Origin: DATKSG01 sp035531775
GTDB lineage: Bacteria > Actinomycetota > Acidimicrobiia > Acidimicrobiales > UBA8190
NCBI GenBank assembly: GCA_035531775.1
Contig: DATKSG010000028.1
Coordinates: 1 to 64,000 of the forward strand
Direction: 5' to 3'
DNA: 64,000 nt
This document shows, one piece after another, positions 1 to 9,676 of the stretch. The position numbers and the translations under genes were made by a program. The notes beneath the pieces were generated by a model. It ran no database searches and was not told the DNA's origin. It saw nothing but the letters and a program-made list of their open reading frames with translations. How positions within the stretch are numbered: the stretch's first letter is position 1; each line of letters starts with the position of its first letter.

Positions 1-1237
<1,237 letters not shown>

Positions 1238-1241
<4 letters not shown>

Positions 1242-1543
1242 CCGTGCTCGATCCCGCCCACGTCGATGCCGCCCTGGCCGGTGACGACGGAAGAGGACTG
1301 GCCTGGGAACGCCATGGACTCGAGTTGGTGAAGGTGCATCGTGGTCGAGACTTCGCCGAATCGTTGGCGTACGTCAATGCCGTGGGGGTCCTGGCTGAGG
1401 CCGCCGACCACCACCCGGACATCGACATCAGGTGGAATATCGTCACCTTGCGGCTGAGCACCCACTCGGCGGGTGGCATCACGCAAGCGGACCTGGACAT
1501 GGCCGCTCGGATCGACGCGGTGGGCGACCCGGGCGAGGCGTGA
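1238..1543 (+). CDS. Pterin-4a-carbinolamine dehydratase-like protein
   Basis: A 101-residue protein of the PCD/DCoH family, which dehydrates 4a-hydroxy-tetrahydropterins. The family's active-site pattern is visible: the paired histidines and proline of ADHHPDIDIRWN (H58, H59, P60), then STHSAGGIT (H76 and the GGIT turn at 79-82). Length is normal for the family. The GTG start overlaps the fumarase stop, and its own stop overlaps the next GTG (1540-1543), so the three genes form a tightly packed unit. No aromatic amino acid hydroxylase is in the window, so the substrate context is unknown; many bacterial members lack a hydroxylase partner nearby. Confidence 0.9.
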
Positions 1544-2547
1544 ACCCGGTGCCGAACCTGGCCTATCGCTATATCCCGACCTCGGTCCTCGACGGCGAGC
1601 CCCATGTCATGCTGGATGGCGCACCGCGGTCGGGAACGGTGTGCACCTTGTCCCATTGGCCTGGCACGCCGACGCCAGTGGAGCTGTGGGCCGATGTGTC
1701 GGCTGAGATCACGCTGGCGGCAATGGCCAGCCACGGGTCCCTGCCTGCGGGAGTGGAGTTGGCCACCATCGACCACTACGACGCCGACGGTGTCATCTCG
1801 TTGGGCCTTCTCACCCTGCCCGGCCTGGCGTCGTCGTTTGGGCCCATGCTGGCTGATGCCGCGCACGTCGGGGACTTCGACGTGGTGCGGGCCCCGGAAT
1901 CGATGCGCGTGTCCTTCGCCCTGGCTGCTCTCGAGGCCGGGGCAGACGTGGCCACCACGGCCGAGCGGGCACTGGACGTACTTCCCCGCCTGTGCGCCGA
2001 CTCGGGAGCATTCGAAGGCCTCTGGGGGCCGCAATGGACGGCCTTCGAGTCGGCGCGGTCCATGGTGATGGCCGGTGCTGTGGTGATCGAGGAGCACCCG
2101 GCCCACGACCTGGCTGTGGTGCGAGTGGACGAGGACCGTGCCGGGATCGAACGTGCGTCGTGGGGTGGCGCGGCGGTGCATCCCAGCGTGATTCACAGTG
2201 CCACCTCCTGCATGAGGGTGGCCACCCTGGTCGGGCGACACTACGAAGTGCGCTACCGCTACGAGTCGTGGGTGCGCCTGATGAGCCGCCGCCCGCGACC
2301 GCGGGTCGACCTGACCGAGCTGGGCCAGGCATTGGATCGGTCAGAGGTGGAGGTGGGGGGCCCGTCCAACGATGGGGATCACCGGTGGGAATTCGACGGG
2401 ACGGGGGCAATCACCCCCGCCCTTCGTCGCCGTGGCGGGGAGGAGAGCGCGCTGTCTCCCGAGCAGTTCCTGTCCGAGGTCACGCATCACCTCGAGCGCC
2501 TCGATGCCGGTGCACCAGCGTGGGATCCCTACCGCCAAAGTCCCTGA
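1540..2547 (+). CDS. Conserved actinobacterial protein of unknown function (335 aa)
   Basis: I do not recognise a named family with certainty. The frame opens upstream at 1432, but GTG at 1540 overlaps the previous stop (GTGA), as elsewhere in this cluster, and gives MNPVPNLAYRY as the N-terminus. The protein is soluble, with no signal peptide or membrane segment. A short acidic motif, IDHYDADGVISL (residues 77-88), recalls the DxDG-type metal sites of DHH-like phosphoesterases; that is a resemblance only. The Arg-rich segment MSRRPRPRVD lies near residue 248. It may belong to an actinobacterial DUF family. It is probably co-expressed with fumC and the pterin dehydratase. Confidence 0.75.
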   Translation: MNPVPNLAYRYIPTSVLDGEPHVMLDGAPRSGTVCTLSHWPGTPTPVELWADVSAEITLAAMASHGSLPAGVELATIDHYDADGVISLGLLTLPGLASSFGPMLADAAHVGDFDVVRAPESMRVSFALAALEAGADVATTAERALDVLPRLCADSGAFEGLWGPQWTAFESARSMVMAGAVVIEEHPAHDLAVVRVDEDRAGIERASWGGAAVHPSVIHSATSCMRVATLVGRHYEVRYRYESWVRLMSRRPRPRVDLTELGQALDRSEVEVGGPSNDGDHRWEFDGTGAITPALRRRGGEESALSPEQFLSEVTHHLERLDAGAPAWDPYRQSP

Positions 2548-2573
2548 TCGGCCGCTTCAGCTGATCGACCCCT

Positions 2574-3179
2574 TCAGGTGATCGGCAGGTCCCACAGTGG
2601 GAACCAACGGTCCAGCTCGGCTTCCACGGGCAGGTCGGTGCCGATGATGCTGCGCAAGCGCAGCTCCAACTCGGTGTCGCGTTGCTCGTGGCCGCTTGGC
2701 GCAAAGGGATAGAAGGTCCCTCGTTTGGCCAGGTAGACAAGGTAGAGGGGACGGCTGACGGCGTCGGCGACGTCAGCAGCAGGACCTGGGGCGAACCCGA
2801 AGACCGAACACAGCAACTGGGTGCTCCATCCGGCGTCTTCGAGCGAAGAGTGCACCATGTGGACACGGGTGACCAGGTCGTCGATGGCGCCCCCCTCGAT
2901 GACGATCCACCGGTAGCCATAGCTGTCGCCGACGTGACGAACAGTGGTTGCGGCGGCAGCCGTTCCGCCGTCCACGCGCAGGAGTTGCTCGAGCTCCGAC
3001 TGGACGTCCTCGAAGGGTTGGCCAGCAGGCGGTTTGAAGCACACACCGGCCCGCCCCGTGGGCACCAACCCGGCGGAGAGCTGCAGCGTCACGGCAGCGG
3101 ATGGCAAAGCGAAGAGGGCATCGAGGTTGGCCTTGATCGGTTTGGTGCGGCCAAGGAGCGAGTCGAGGAGTCCCATCAC
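2574..3179 (-). CDS. pspAB: PspA-associated protein PspAB
   Basis: A 201-residue cytosolic protein matching the actinobacterial PspAB family by its N-terminus (MMGLLDSLLGRTKPIKANLD then ALFALPSAAVTL), by the GVCFKPP and WIVIEGGAIDDLV segments, and by its position. It lies 25 bp downstream of htpX on the same strand, the arrangement typical of this family. PspAB members are associated with the phage-shock/membrane-stress module, but their biochemical role is not established. No pspA is seen in this window. The second in-frame ATG (3176) is an equally possible start. Confidence 0.85.
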   Translation of the reverse strand: MMGLLDSLLGRTKPIKANLDALFALPSAAVTLQLSAGLVPTGRAGVCFKPPAGQPFEDVQSELEQLLRVDGGTAAAATTVRHVGDSYGYRWIVIEGGAIDDLVTRVHMVHSSLEDAGWSTQLLCSVFGFAPGPAADVADAVSRPLYLVYLAKRGTFYPFAPSGHEQRDTELELRLRSIIGTDLPVEAELDRWFPLWDLPIT

Positions 3180-3204
3180 CGCAGCCTTCGGGTGCCGCCG
3201 GCGT

Positions 3205-4128
3205 TCATGATGGCTCGTTCATTTCCGCTTCGAGCTTGGCCAGTTGGTCGAGACGCTTCTGCAAAGGGGGGTGAGTCGAGAACAGCGACGACAAGCTGGT
3301 GCCGTTAGACAGCGCCGGGCTGAAGTAGAAGGCATTGAAGTGCTCGGCGGCTCGGAGGTCTCGGGTGGGAATTCGGCTCATCTCGCCGCTGACCTTGACC
3401 AGTGCCGAAGCCAGCAGCGATGGCCGGCCGATGAGGATGGCGCCTGACCGGTCGGCGGCCAGCTCGCGGTAACGAGACAAGGCCATGGTGAGAAGGAAGC
3501 TGATCGCATAGACGAGGGCCGAAACGACGATGACCGCCAATTCGACTAGCGCAGCATTCTCGCCGCTTCGGTCGTCACCGCCGCCGAAGCCGCCGAACAT
3601 GCCGGCATACAGGGTGAAGCGTGTGATCATTCCGGCCACCATGCCGAGGAAGCTGGCGATGGTCATGATGGCCACGTCCCGGTGAGCGACGTGGGAGAGC
3701 TCGTGGGCCAGCACAGCTTCGAGCTCTGGTTCATCCAGCCGCCGGATGATGCCGCGGGTGGCGCACACCACGGCATTGTTCGGATTGCGCCCGGTGGCAA
3801 AGGCATTGGGCATGTCGACCTCGGCGATGGCCACCCGGGGCTTCTTCATGTCGGCCAGAGCGCAGAGGCGGTCCACGATGCCGTGGAGCTCCGGCTCCTG
3901 CTCGGCGGTGACGATCCGGCCCCCCATGCCGTACAGCGCCAGCTTGTCCGAGAACCAGTACTGGGCGAAGAGCAGCCCGCCGGCGATCACGACGATGAAG
4001 ACGATGCTGATATGTAGGGCGAAGAGGAGCCCGACCAAGGCGCCATACAGGATGACGAGGAACAGCCCCGTGAGGAACATTCGGGCCGTGAGGCCCCGGT
4101 CAGGGGGAATCCGGCGGGTTACGGCCAT
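3205..4128 (-). CDS. htpX: Membrane zinc metalloprotease HtpX
   Basis: M48-family protease (307 aa) that degrades misfolded membrane proteins, with its active site facing the cytoplasm. The zinc motif is HELSH within AVLAHELSHVAHRD, and the third ligand glutamate is in RYRELAADRSGA. Two hydrophobic segments near the N-terminus (TARMFLTGLFLVILYGALVG and the following one) and two in the middle anchor it. The frame extends far upstream, but ATG at 4128 gives MAVTRRIPPDRG, the usual HtpX start, with GAGGTGAG about 9 bases ahead. It is first in a two-gene unit with pspAB and divergent from mca (132-bp gap), so stress-induced expression is plausible. Confidence 0.95.
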   Translation of the reverse strand: MAVTRRIPPDRGLTARMFLTGLFLVILYGALVGLLFALHISIVFIVVIAGGLLFAQYWFSDKLALYGMGGRIVTAEQEPELHGIVDRLCALADMKKPRVAIAEVDMPNAFATGRNPNNAVVCATRGIIRRLDEPELEAVLAHELSHVAHRDVAIMTIASFLGMVAGMITRFTLYAGMFGGFGGGDDRSGENAALVELAVIVVSALVYAISFLLTMALSRYRELAADRSGAILIGRPSLLASALVKVSGEMSRIPTRDLRAAEHFNAFYFSPALSNGTSLSSLFSTHPPLQKRLDQLAKLEAEMNEPS

Positions 4129-4260
4129 CAGGTGCTCACCTCGTGGTGGTCGGCGGCTCCCCGTGAGCATAGGGGAGAGGGCCCCCACCCTCGCCGCGCC
4201 TGGCTCCCGATGCAGCCGGTGCCGCCGATGCCCGGACGCCGGCCCGGTACCGTGGAGCCG

Positions 4261-5148
4261 ATGAGCGACGACCTGTGCCTGCTGACCGTGCACGCGCACC
4301 CGGACGATGAAGCCTCCAAGGGCCCGGCCACGGTCGCCCGTTACCACGCGCAAGGAGTTCGAACGGTGCTGGTGTGCTGTACCGGGGGCGAGCAGGGTGA
4401 CATTCTCAACCCGGCCATGGACCGGCCCGAGGTACGCGACAACCTGGCCGCTGTGCGGCGCCAGGAGCTGGCCGCCGCCGCCGCCGTGATCGGCTACGAC
4501 GAGGTGGTGATGCTGGGGTACCGGGACTCTGGGATGCCCGACACTCCGGCGAACGAACACCCTGACTGCTTCGCCCGGGCTCCACTGGAAGAGGCGACGG
4601 GCCGCCTGGTGGAGATCATCCGCCGAGAGCGCCCACAGGTGATCGTCACGTACGACGAAGACCAGAGTGGGTACCCGCACCCCGATCACCTGCGGGTGCA
4701 CGAAGTCTCAATCGCAGCTTTCGATTCAGCGGGGGACCCCGATGCATTCCCGGGAGCCGGGGCCCCGTGGCAACCGGCCAAGCTGTATTACGTGGGTTGG
4801 TCCGGCGCTCGCATCGTCGCCCTCCACGAGAAGTTCGTGGAGATCGGCCTGGATTCGCCCTTCGACGAGGGCTGGTTGGAGAGGGCTCGCTCGCAGACGC
4901 GGCCCTACACCACCTTGATCGACATCTCCCGGCACGCGGCTGTCCGCCGGGATGCGCTCCTGGCCCATGCCACCCAGGTCGACCCCGAGTCCCCCTTCTG
5001 GTTCGGACTGCCGCCGGAGGTAGCCGGCACCGTCCACACCGTCGACGAGTACATCCTGGCCCGACGGGTGGCCCAGGACCGACCCGCTGATGAGGGAGAG
5101 GTGGAGGATGACCTCTTTGCCGGTGTGCGCCATCCCGCCAGTCGCTAA
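4261..5148 (+). CDS. mca: Mycothiol S-conjugate amidase
   Basis: LmbE/PIG-L family amidase (295 aa). Mca cleaves mycothiol S-conjugates of electrophiles and drugs, releasing a mercapturic acid for export and GlcN-Ins for mycothiol recycling. Zinc-site motifs are HAHPDDE (11-17) and HPDH (140-143). The block MLGYRDSGMPD and the length fit Mca better than the deacetylase MshB. The open frame starts at 4132, but ATG 4261 places the protein directly before the conserved LLTVHAHPDDE strand. The gene implies that the organism makes mycothiol, consistent with an actinobacterial origin. Confidence 0.92.
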   Translation: MSDDLCLLTVHAHPDDEASKGPATVARYHAQGVRTVLVCCTGGEQGDILNPAMDRPEVRDNLAAVRRQELAAAAAVIGYDEVVMLGYRDSGMPDTPANEHPDCFARAPLEEATGRLVEIIRRERPQVIVTYDEDQSGYPHPDHLRVHEVSIAAFDSAGDPDAFPGAGAPWQPAKLYYVGWSGARIVALHEKFVEIGLDSPFDEGWLERARSQTRPYTTLIDISRHAAVRRDALLAHATQVDPESPFWFGLPPEVAGTVHTVDEYILARRVAQDRPADEGEVEDDLFAGVRHPASR

Positions 5149-5227
5149 CATGCCGCCCCGAGGCGTCGACGCCCGGCCGAGCCGGCCGTCGCCCCGGATC
5201 TGACAAACGACGACCCAGGAGGACGAC

Positions 5228-5614
5228 ATGTCGAAGTGGCTCACTCAGGAGTGGCTCGACGAGACTCGCAAAATGGCGGAGGGCCAACCCGAGCGCCCCG
5301 GCGCTTCGGCCCGGATGCAGTACGTCGTCACCGGGGGCCCGGACGGGGACATCGACTACTACTGGGTCCTCGAGAACGGCAAGATCACCGAAAGCCAGCT
5401 CGGGCACCTCGATGACTCCGAGGTCACCTTGACGACCGGGTACGCCGATGCCGTAAAGATCCAGAAGGGCGAGCTTGACGCCAATGCCGCTTTCATGCAG
5501 GGCAAGGTCAAGGTGACCGGCAACATGGCCAAGGTCATGTCGTTGCTGCCCATCACGAACTCTCCCGAGTACAAGCAGCTGCAATCGGAGATCGCGGCGA
5601 TCACCGAATTCTGA
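5228..5614 (+). CDS. SCP2 sterol-binding domain protein
   Basis: A 128-residue single-domain protein resembling the SCP2/sterol-carrier fold. It has an N-terminal helix (WLTQEWLDETRKMAE), then alternating strands (MQYVVTGGPDGDIDYYWVLE, EVTLTTGYADAVKI) and the motif QGKVKVTGNMAKVMSLL that forms the lipid-facing end in SCP2 proteins. Such proteins bind fatty acids, acyl-CoA or other lipids in the cytosol; the ligand here is unknown. AGGAGG lies 6 to 8 bases before the ATG. It follows mca by 79 bp and converges with the ChbG/YdjC gene across a 35-bp gap. Confidence 0.85.
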   Translation: MSKWLTQEWLDETRKMAEGQPERPGASARMQYVVTGGPDGDIDYYWVLENGKITESQLGHLDDSEVTLTTGYADAVKIQKGELDANAAFMQGKVKVTGNMAKVMSLLPITNSPEYKQLQSEIAAITEF

Positions 5615-5649
5615 GACCTCGGCCGTCGCCATAGGCCCGGCCGGGGTGG

Positions 5650-6483
5650 TCAGGCTTGGCGCATGAGGTCGCGCAGAGCCCGGTACCCGATGAGGGTGAC
5701 GCCGTGCTGCTCGAGCACGTCGTGCAGCTCACTGCCACCGGTGAGAAGCACGTGGTCGTCGACGCGCGCATCCCAGTCAGGTGACATGGCCTTGAGTTCC
5801 GGGCTCTCGACGGCGGGATGGAGGTAAACCTCGGTTACGCCGGCGGCCAGCTTGGGGATGGCGTCGAGCAGCACCTTCCGCGATCCGAGCCCAGGACCGG
5901 CGACGAGGTCGTCGGGGAAGACGAGACCCTCCTCGGCGGCCAGAGTCCGGAACGGGAAGCCGACGAGCGACTGTGTTGAGGCTCCCGACAGGCGGACCGG
6001 CAGGCGGAACTCCAGTGCCATCTCGAGGTAGATGTCGAAGAACTCGGGCTTGAACTGCAGGGCACCGAGATGCGCATCGAGATGGCTCACGTCGAAGCCC
6101 CAGAGAATGGCGCGCTCGATCTGGGCCCGGCATTCCCGACGGACTTCGTCGAGGTCGGCGTGGTCCCACACATCGGTGACAGTGCGGGGGAAACCACCGT
6201 CGCCGTCGAGCAGCGATGGCGCCTGGGTGATGGGGCCCCACCGGTAAAGGTCGAGCTCGGCATTGACCGTCAGGTGCACGCCGACATCCTCGCCCCGGTA
6301 GTCGGCGGCCGCCCCGCGTGCCCAGGGGCAGGGCACCATCAGGCTCGCGCTGGTGGCCAGCCCATTGCGCAGCGCGTCGTACACGCCGACGTTGGCGGCA
6401 TGGCAGAAGCCGAGGTCGTCGCAGGTGAGGATCAATAGCTTGTCGTCGGCGCCGAAGCCGAGGCGCTCGGCCAGAGATGGCAT
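5650..6483 (-). CDS. ChbG/YdjC-type carbohydrate deacetylase
   Basis: A 277-residue protein of the ChbG/HpnK (YdjC) family, metal-dependent deacetylases acting on N-acetylated sugars or hopanoid glycosides. Metal-site motifs are LTCDDLGFCHAANVGV (D22, D23, H28), GVHLTVNAELDLYRW and SHLDAHLGALQFKPEF. The frame is open to 6582, but ATG 6483 gives MPSLAERLGFGADDK, immediately before the first strand; the upstream extension is low-complexity Pro/Arg. The substrate cannot be told from the sequence. A possible small gene (6515-6826) lies just upstream on the same strand. Confidence 0.88.
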   Translation of the reverse strand: MPSLAERLGFGADDKLLILTCDDLGFCHAANVGVYDALRNGLATSASLMVPCPWARGAAADYRGEDVGVHLTVNAELDLYRWGPITQAPSLLDGDGGFPRTVTDVWDHADLDEVRRECRAQIERAILWGFDVSHLDAHLGALQFKPEFFDIYLEMALEFRLPVRLSGASTQSLVGFPFRTLAAEEGLVFPDDLVAGPGLGSRKVLLDAIPKLAAGVTEVYLHPAVESPELKAMSPDWDARVDDHVLLTGGSELHDVLEQHGVTLIGYRALRDLMRQA

Positions 6484-6514
6484 GCGCTCGACGGTACACC
6501 GGGTGGTCCGGCCC

Positions 6515-6826
6515 TCAGGCGGCGACGCCCCTGGTCCGGGCCTTGCCCTGGCTCTTTGGCACATACTCGGCACCGGCCGCATCCAGAGTGGCCCGGGCCC
6601 GGGCCAGTCCGGCCAGCCCGGCCCGGCGGGTGGGCTGGTCTATGCGCCAGTCCTCCTCCGGGGAAGCGGGTCGGACCGGGACATCGGGCTCGCCCCTGAC
6701 GGGGCGCCCGGCGCCCGAAGGGCGTCGCCGGTGGATACTCGGGCCGCCGGCCGGCTCCGGGGTCGACCTGGGCCGGAGGCCCCTGTGTCGGGGAGCACCC
6801 CACGGCATGGACAGTTGCTCGTGCAT
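6515..6826 (-). CDS. Possible small charged protein (103 aa)
   Basis: The 380-bp gap between the deacetylase and the LLM oxidoreductase is not empty. This minus-strand frame ends in a segment that looks coding: PEEDWRIDQPTRRAGLAGLA, then a short amphipathic helix and AEYVPKSQGKARTRGVAA. Small actinobacterial proteins with a DWRxDxxTRRxGLxGxAxAR pattern are known to me in general terms, without a function. The N-terminal half is Pro/Arg-rich, so the true start may be ATG 6808 or another codon. It ends 31 bp before the deacetylase start on the same strand, so the two could be co-transcribed. An alternative is that it is a chance GC-rich frame. Confidence 0.45.
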   Translation of the reverse strand: MHEQLSMPWGAPRHRGLRPRSTPEPAGGPSIHRRRPSGAGRPVRGEPDVPVRPASPEEDWRIDQPTRRAGLAGLARARATLDAAGAEYVPKSQGKARTRGVAA

Positions 6827-6863
6827 GTGCCCATGGTGCTCCGAGGGTGTAACACTCGTCGCC

Positions 6864-7820
6864 GTGGACCGCTATGGCATCACCGTCCCCTTCGACGACA
6901 TCCCTCTTTCGGAGCATCGTGGCTGGTACGAGCGCTTGTCGGACCTGGGCTACAGCGACGTGTGGACAGGGGAGGCCAACGGGGCTGACGGGTTCACCCC
7001 CTTAGCCCTGGCCGCGGTGGCCGCACCGTCGCTCCGCCTGGGCACGGCTGTGGTGCCCGTCTATACCCGCGGCCCTGGGTTGTTGGCCATGCAGGCCGCC
7101 ACCATGGCGGAGCTGGCCCCCGGCCGCTTCGCCCTGGGCGTGGGGTCGTCGTCGGACGTGATCGTGGAGAGGTGGAATGCCACCCCGTTTGCCGAGCCCT
7201 ACAAGCGGGTGCGGGACACGGTCCGTTTCCTACGCGCCGCCCTGACCGGGGACAAGGTCGACGCCGAGTACGAGACCTTCACGGTTCGGGGGTTCCGCTT
7301 GGGGAGGCGCATCGAGGAGGCGCCCCCCATCTATGTAGCCGCCTTGCGACCGGGCATGCTGCGGTTGGCCGGCCGCGAGGCTGACGGAGCCATAATCAAT
7401 TGGCTCTCGGCTGACGATGTCCGCCAGGTCGTCCCTGAGGTGGGGCCGGGAAAGGAAATCGTGGCCCGCATCTTCGTGTGCCCGACCGAGGATGCCGAGC
7501 GGGCCCGCTTCGTCGGCCGCATGGCCGTGGCCGCCTACCTGAATGTCGCCGTGTACGCCGACTTCCACCGGTGGCTGGGCCGGGGGCCACTGCTCCGGGG
7601 GATGTGGGAGGCATGGGGAAGCGGTGACCGCAAAGCAGCCCTGGCCGCCATTCCCGACGAGGTGGTCGATGCCCTGGTGATCCACGGATCGCCCGAGCAG
7701 TGCCGGGGGCACATACGCCGTTACGTGGACAACGGGGTGACGGTGCCCGTTCTCGCCCTGCTCCCCGGGGGCGACGACCTGGCCCGCGCTTTGGCCGACC
7801 TGGCCCCTACGGCCACCTAG
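6864..7820 (+). CDS. LLM-class (F420-dependent type) oxidoreductase
   Basis: Luciferase-like monooxygenase-fold protein of about 318 residues. Family blocks are VDRYGITVPFDDIPLSEHRG, GYSDVWTGEANGADGFTPLA, LRLGTAVVPVYTRGPGLLAM (the flavin-site cis-peptide region), ELAPGRFALGVGSSS and the C-terminal HGSPEQCRGHIRRYVDNGV. In actinobacteria such proteins usually use coenzyme F420; the substrate is unknown. The start is uncertain: the frame is open far upstream, but conserved sequence begins at GTG 6864, while ATG 6807 and 6825 would add cysteine-rich residues not typical of the family. The upstream neighbour is divergent. Confidence 0.87.
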   Translation: MDRYGITVPFDDIPLSEHRGWYERLSDLGYSDVWTGEANGADGFTPLALAAVAAPSLRLGTAVVPVYTRGPGLLAMQAATMAELAPGRFALGVGSSSDVIVERWNATPFAEPYKRVRDTVRFLRAALTGDKVDAEYETFTVRGFRLGRRIEEAPPIYVAALRPGMLRLAGREADGAIINWLSADDVRQVVPEVGPGKEIVARIFVCPTEDAERARFVGRMAVAAYLNVAVYADFHRWLGRGPLLRGMWEAWGSGDRKAALAAIPDEVVDALVIHGSPEQCRGHIRRYVDNGVTVPVLALLPGGDDLARALADLAPTAT

Positions 7821-7838
7821 GAGCTCGTCGAGGCGGCC

Positions 7839-8735
7839 TCAGGGCGCCAATGTGCCGGCCAGGGCGGCGGGGAGGTCGGGATGGGCGAAGCGGAAGCCGG
7901 ACCTGGCCAGCGCGTCGGGCAGCACCCGCTGGCTGGCTAGCAGCACCTCGTCGACCAGTTCCCCTCCGAACACCGCCTTCAGGGCGATGGTGGGCACGGG
8001 CACGGCGGCGGGTCGTCGGACGGCCCGCCCGAGCTCCCTGGTGAAATCGGCATTGGTCACCGGGGACGGTGCGGTGATGTTGACCGGCCCGTCGATGTCG
8101 GCATGCTCGAGGACGTGCGCGATGGCGGCTACCTCGTCCTCGATGGTCACCCAGCTGACCCACTGTCGTCCTGACCCCAGGCGGCCCCCCAGGCCCAGGC
8201 GGAACAGCGGCAGCTGTCGCGCCAATGCCCCGCCATCGGTCGACAGCACGATGCCCGATCGCAGGTGCGCCAGGCGCACTCCGGCGTCGCGTACCGGGTC
8301 GGCCGCCGCCTCCCACTGCCGGCACAACGCGGCGACAAAGCCGTCCCCGGAGGCGCTGCCTTCGGTCAGGACCTCGTCACCCCGGTCGCCATAGATGCCG
8401 ATCGCCGATGCGCTGAGCATCACCTGCGGGGGATTGCCCATGGCGGCGACGGCTCGCGCCAGCAAGGCCGTGGCGTCTACTCGGCTCGACACGATGGCGT
8501 GGCGACGGCGAGACGTCCAACGCCGGTCCCCGATGCCCACCCCGGCGAGGTGGACGACGCCTTGGTGGTCCCGGAGCGCTCCGGCATCGATGGTCCCGCC
8601 GGCTGGGTCCCACGCTGCCTCATCCGGACCGGGCCGGCGCCGCACCAGACGGGTCACGCCGTGACCGTGGCTCATTAGGCGTCGGCAAAGCACCGTGCCT
8701 ATCAAACCGCTGGAACCGCTGACCAGTACCTGCAC
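7839..8735 (-). CDS. TIGR01777-type NAD(P)-binding epimerase family protein
   Basis: SDR-superfamily protein (298 aa) of the YfcH/SDR39U1 type. It opens with the Rossmann motif GSSGLIG (residues 6-12), has the family block LSASAIGIYGDRGDEVLTEG, and ends with the C-terminal DUF1731-type segment GFRFAHPDLPAALAGTL. The reaction is unknown for the family. I chose GTG 8735: AAGGAG (8742-8747) sits 6 bases before it, but directly abuts the alternative ATG 8741 and so cannot serve that codon well. The gene is divergent from the slipin gene, with a ~150-bp shared upstream region, and convergent with the LLM gene 18 bp away. Confidence 0.88.
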   Translation of the reverse strand: MQVLVSGSSGLIGTVLCRRLMSHGHGVTRLVRRRPGPDEAAWDPAGGTIDAGALRDHQGVVHLAGVGIGDRRWTSRRRHAIVSSRVDATALLARAVAAMGNPPQVMLSASAIGIYGDRGDEVLTEGSASGDGFVAALCRQWEAAADPVRDAGVRLAHLRSGIVLSTDGGALARQLPLFRLGLGGRLGSGRQWVSWVTIEDEVAAIAHVLEHADIDGPVNITAPSPVTNADFTRELGRAVRRPAAVPVPTIALKAVFGGELVDEVLLASQRVLPDALARSGFRFAHPDLPAALAGTLAP

Positions 8736-8741
8736 GGGCAT

Positions 8742-8747
8742 CTCCTT
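8742..8747 (-). promoter_or_regulatory. Ribosome binding site fixing the TIGR01777 start
   Basis: AAGGAG on the minus strand, 6 bases before GTG 8735 and 0 bases before ATG 8741. Spacing favours the GTG as the true start. Confidence 0.6.
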
Positions 8748-8887
8748 GCCTGCGTCCGGTCTCATGCACCTTATGGGGCCGAGGCTTTCTGTCCGACATG
8801 CACCGGGCCTTCGTGGAAGACTTCTGGCGGTGAAAGACTGCTGGCTGTGACGGGGCTCGCTCGCCGGCCGACCCGTTGGCGGACGCC

Positions 8888-9676
8888 ATGATGGCGGCCT
8901 CCGGCGCCGAAGTCGGCATCATCACGGGCATCGTAGCGGTCGTCTTCTTCGCCTTAGCCTTCCTCTCGGCCGCCTTGCGGGTGGTGACGGAGTACGAGCG
9001 GTCGGTCTTCTTCCGCTTGGGCCACGTGCGACCCGACGCCAAGGGCCCCGGGGTGATCTTCCGCATCCCGCTGGTCGATCGTCTGGTTAAGGTGACGCTG
9101 CGCGTCGAGGTCGTGGACATCCCTCCTCAAGCCGTCATCACCAAGGACAACGTCACCATCCACGTCGACGCCGTCGTCTACTTCCAGGTCGTCGACCCGG
9201 TCCAGGCTGTGCTGGGCGTGGACAACTTCCGCTTCGCCAGCCAGCGGATCGCCATGACCAGCCTGCGCTCGATCATCGGCCGCCACGAGCTCGACAACCT
9301 GCTGGCGCATCGCGAAGACGTCAACAATGAGCTTCGGACCGTCATCGCCGCCTCCACGCACCATTGGGGAGTGGAGGTCCGCCAAGTTGAGCTGCGTGAC
9401 ATCACGTTGCCGGCCGAGTTGCTGCGCGCCATGGCCCGACAAGCCGAAGCAGAGCGCGAGCGGCGGGCCAAGGTCATCGCCGCCACCGGCGAGCTAGAGG
9501 CCAGCCAGGAGTTGTCGGAGGCGGCAGCCAAGCTGTACGAGTCGCCGGGAGCGCTCCAGCTGAGGGCTCTGCAGACCCTGGCCGAGGTGGCCAGCGAGCA
9601 CAATTCGACGTTGGTGTTCCCGGTGCCGATCGAATTGCTCACCGGCTATCTGGGCCGGTCGAAGGACAGCTCCTAA
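8888..9676 (+). CDS. Slipin (SPFH/stomatin family) membrane protein
   Basis: Stomatin-like protein (about 262 aa). It has an N-terminal hydrophobic segment (VGIITGIVAVVFFALAFLSA), then the SPFH domain beginning VVTEYERSVFFRLGHV and containing the slipin pattern PGVIFRIPLVDRLVKV. A long amphipathic helix (LLRAMARQAEAERERRAKVI) follows, then LVFPVPIELLTGYL at the end. Such proteins oligomerise on the inner membrane and organise lipid microdomains, often regulating proteases or transporters. No NfeD-type partner is adjacent, which is unusual. The start could be TTG 8876, ATG 8888 or ATG 8891; none has a clear ribosome binding site. The TAA stop overlaps the purE stop on the other strand. Confidence 0.9.
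   Translation: MMAASGAEVGIITGIVAVVFFALAFLSAALRVVTEYERSVFFRLGHVRPDAKGPGVIFRIPLVDRLVKVTLRVEVVDIPPQAVITKDNVTIHVDAVVYFQVVDPVQAVLGVDNFRFASQRIAMTSLRSIIGRHELDNLLAHREDVNNELRTVIAASTHHWGVEVRQVELRDITLPAELLRAMARQAEAERERRAKVIAATGELEASQELSEAAAKLYESPGALQLRALQTLAEVASEHNSTLVFPVPIELLTGYLGRSKDSS

Noticed and set aside
6432..6917. 161-codon minus-strand frame over the deacetylase start
   Set aside because: It overlaps the deacetylase N-terminus and is Pro/Arg-rich throughout; the 6515-6826 frame is the better candidate.
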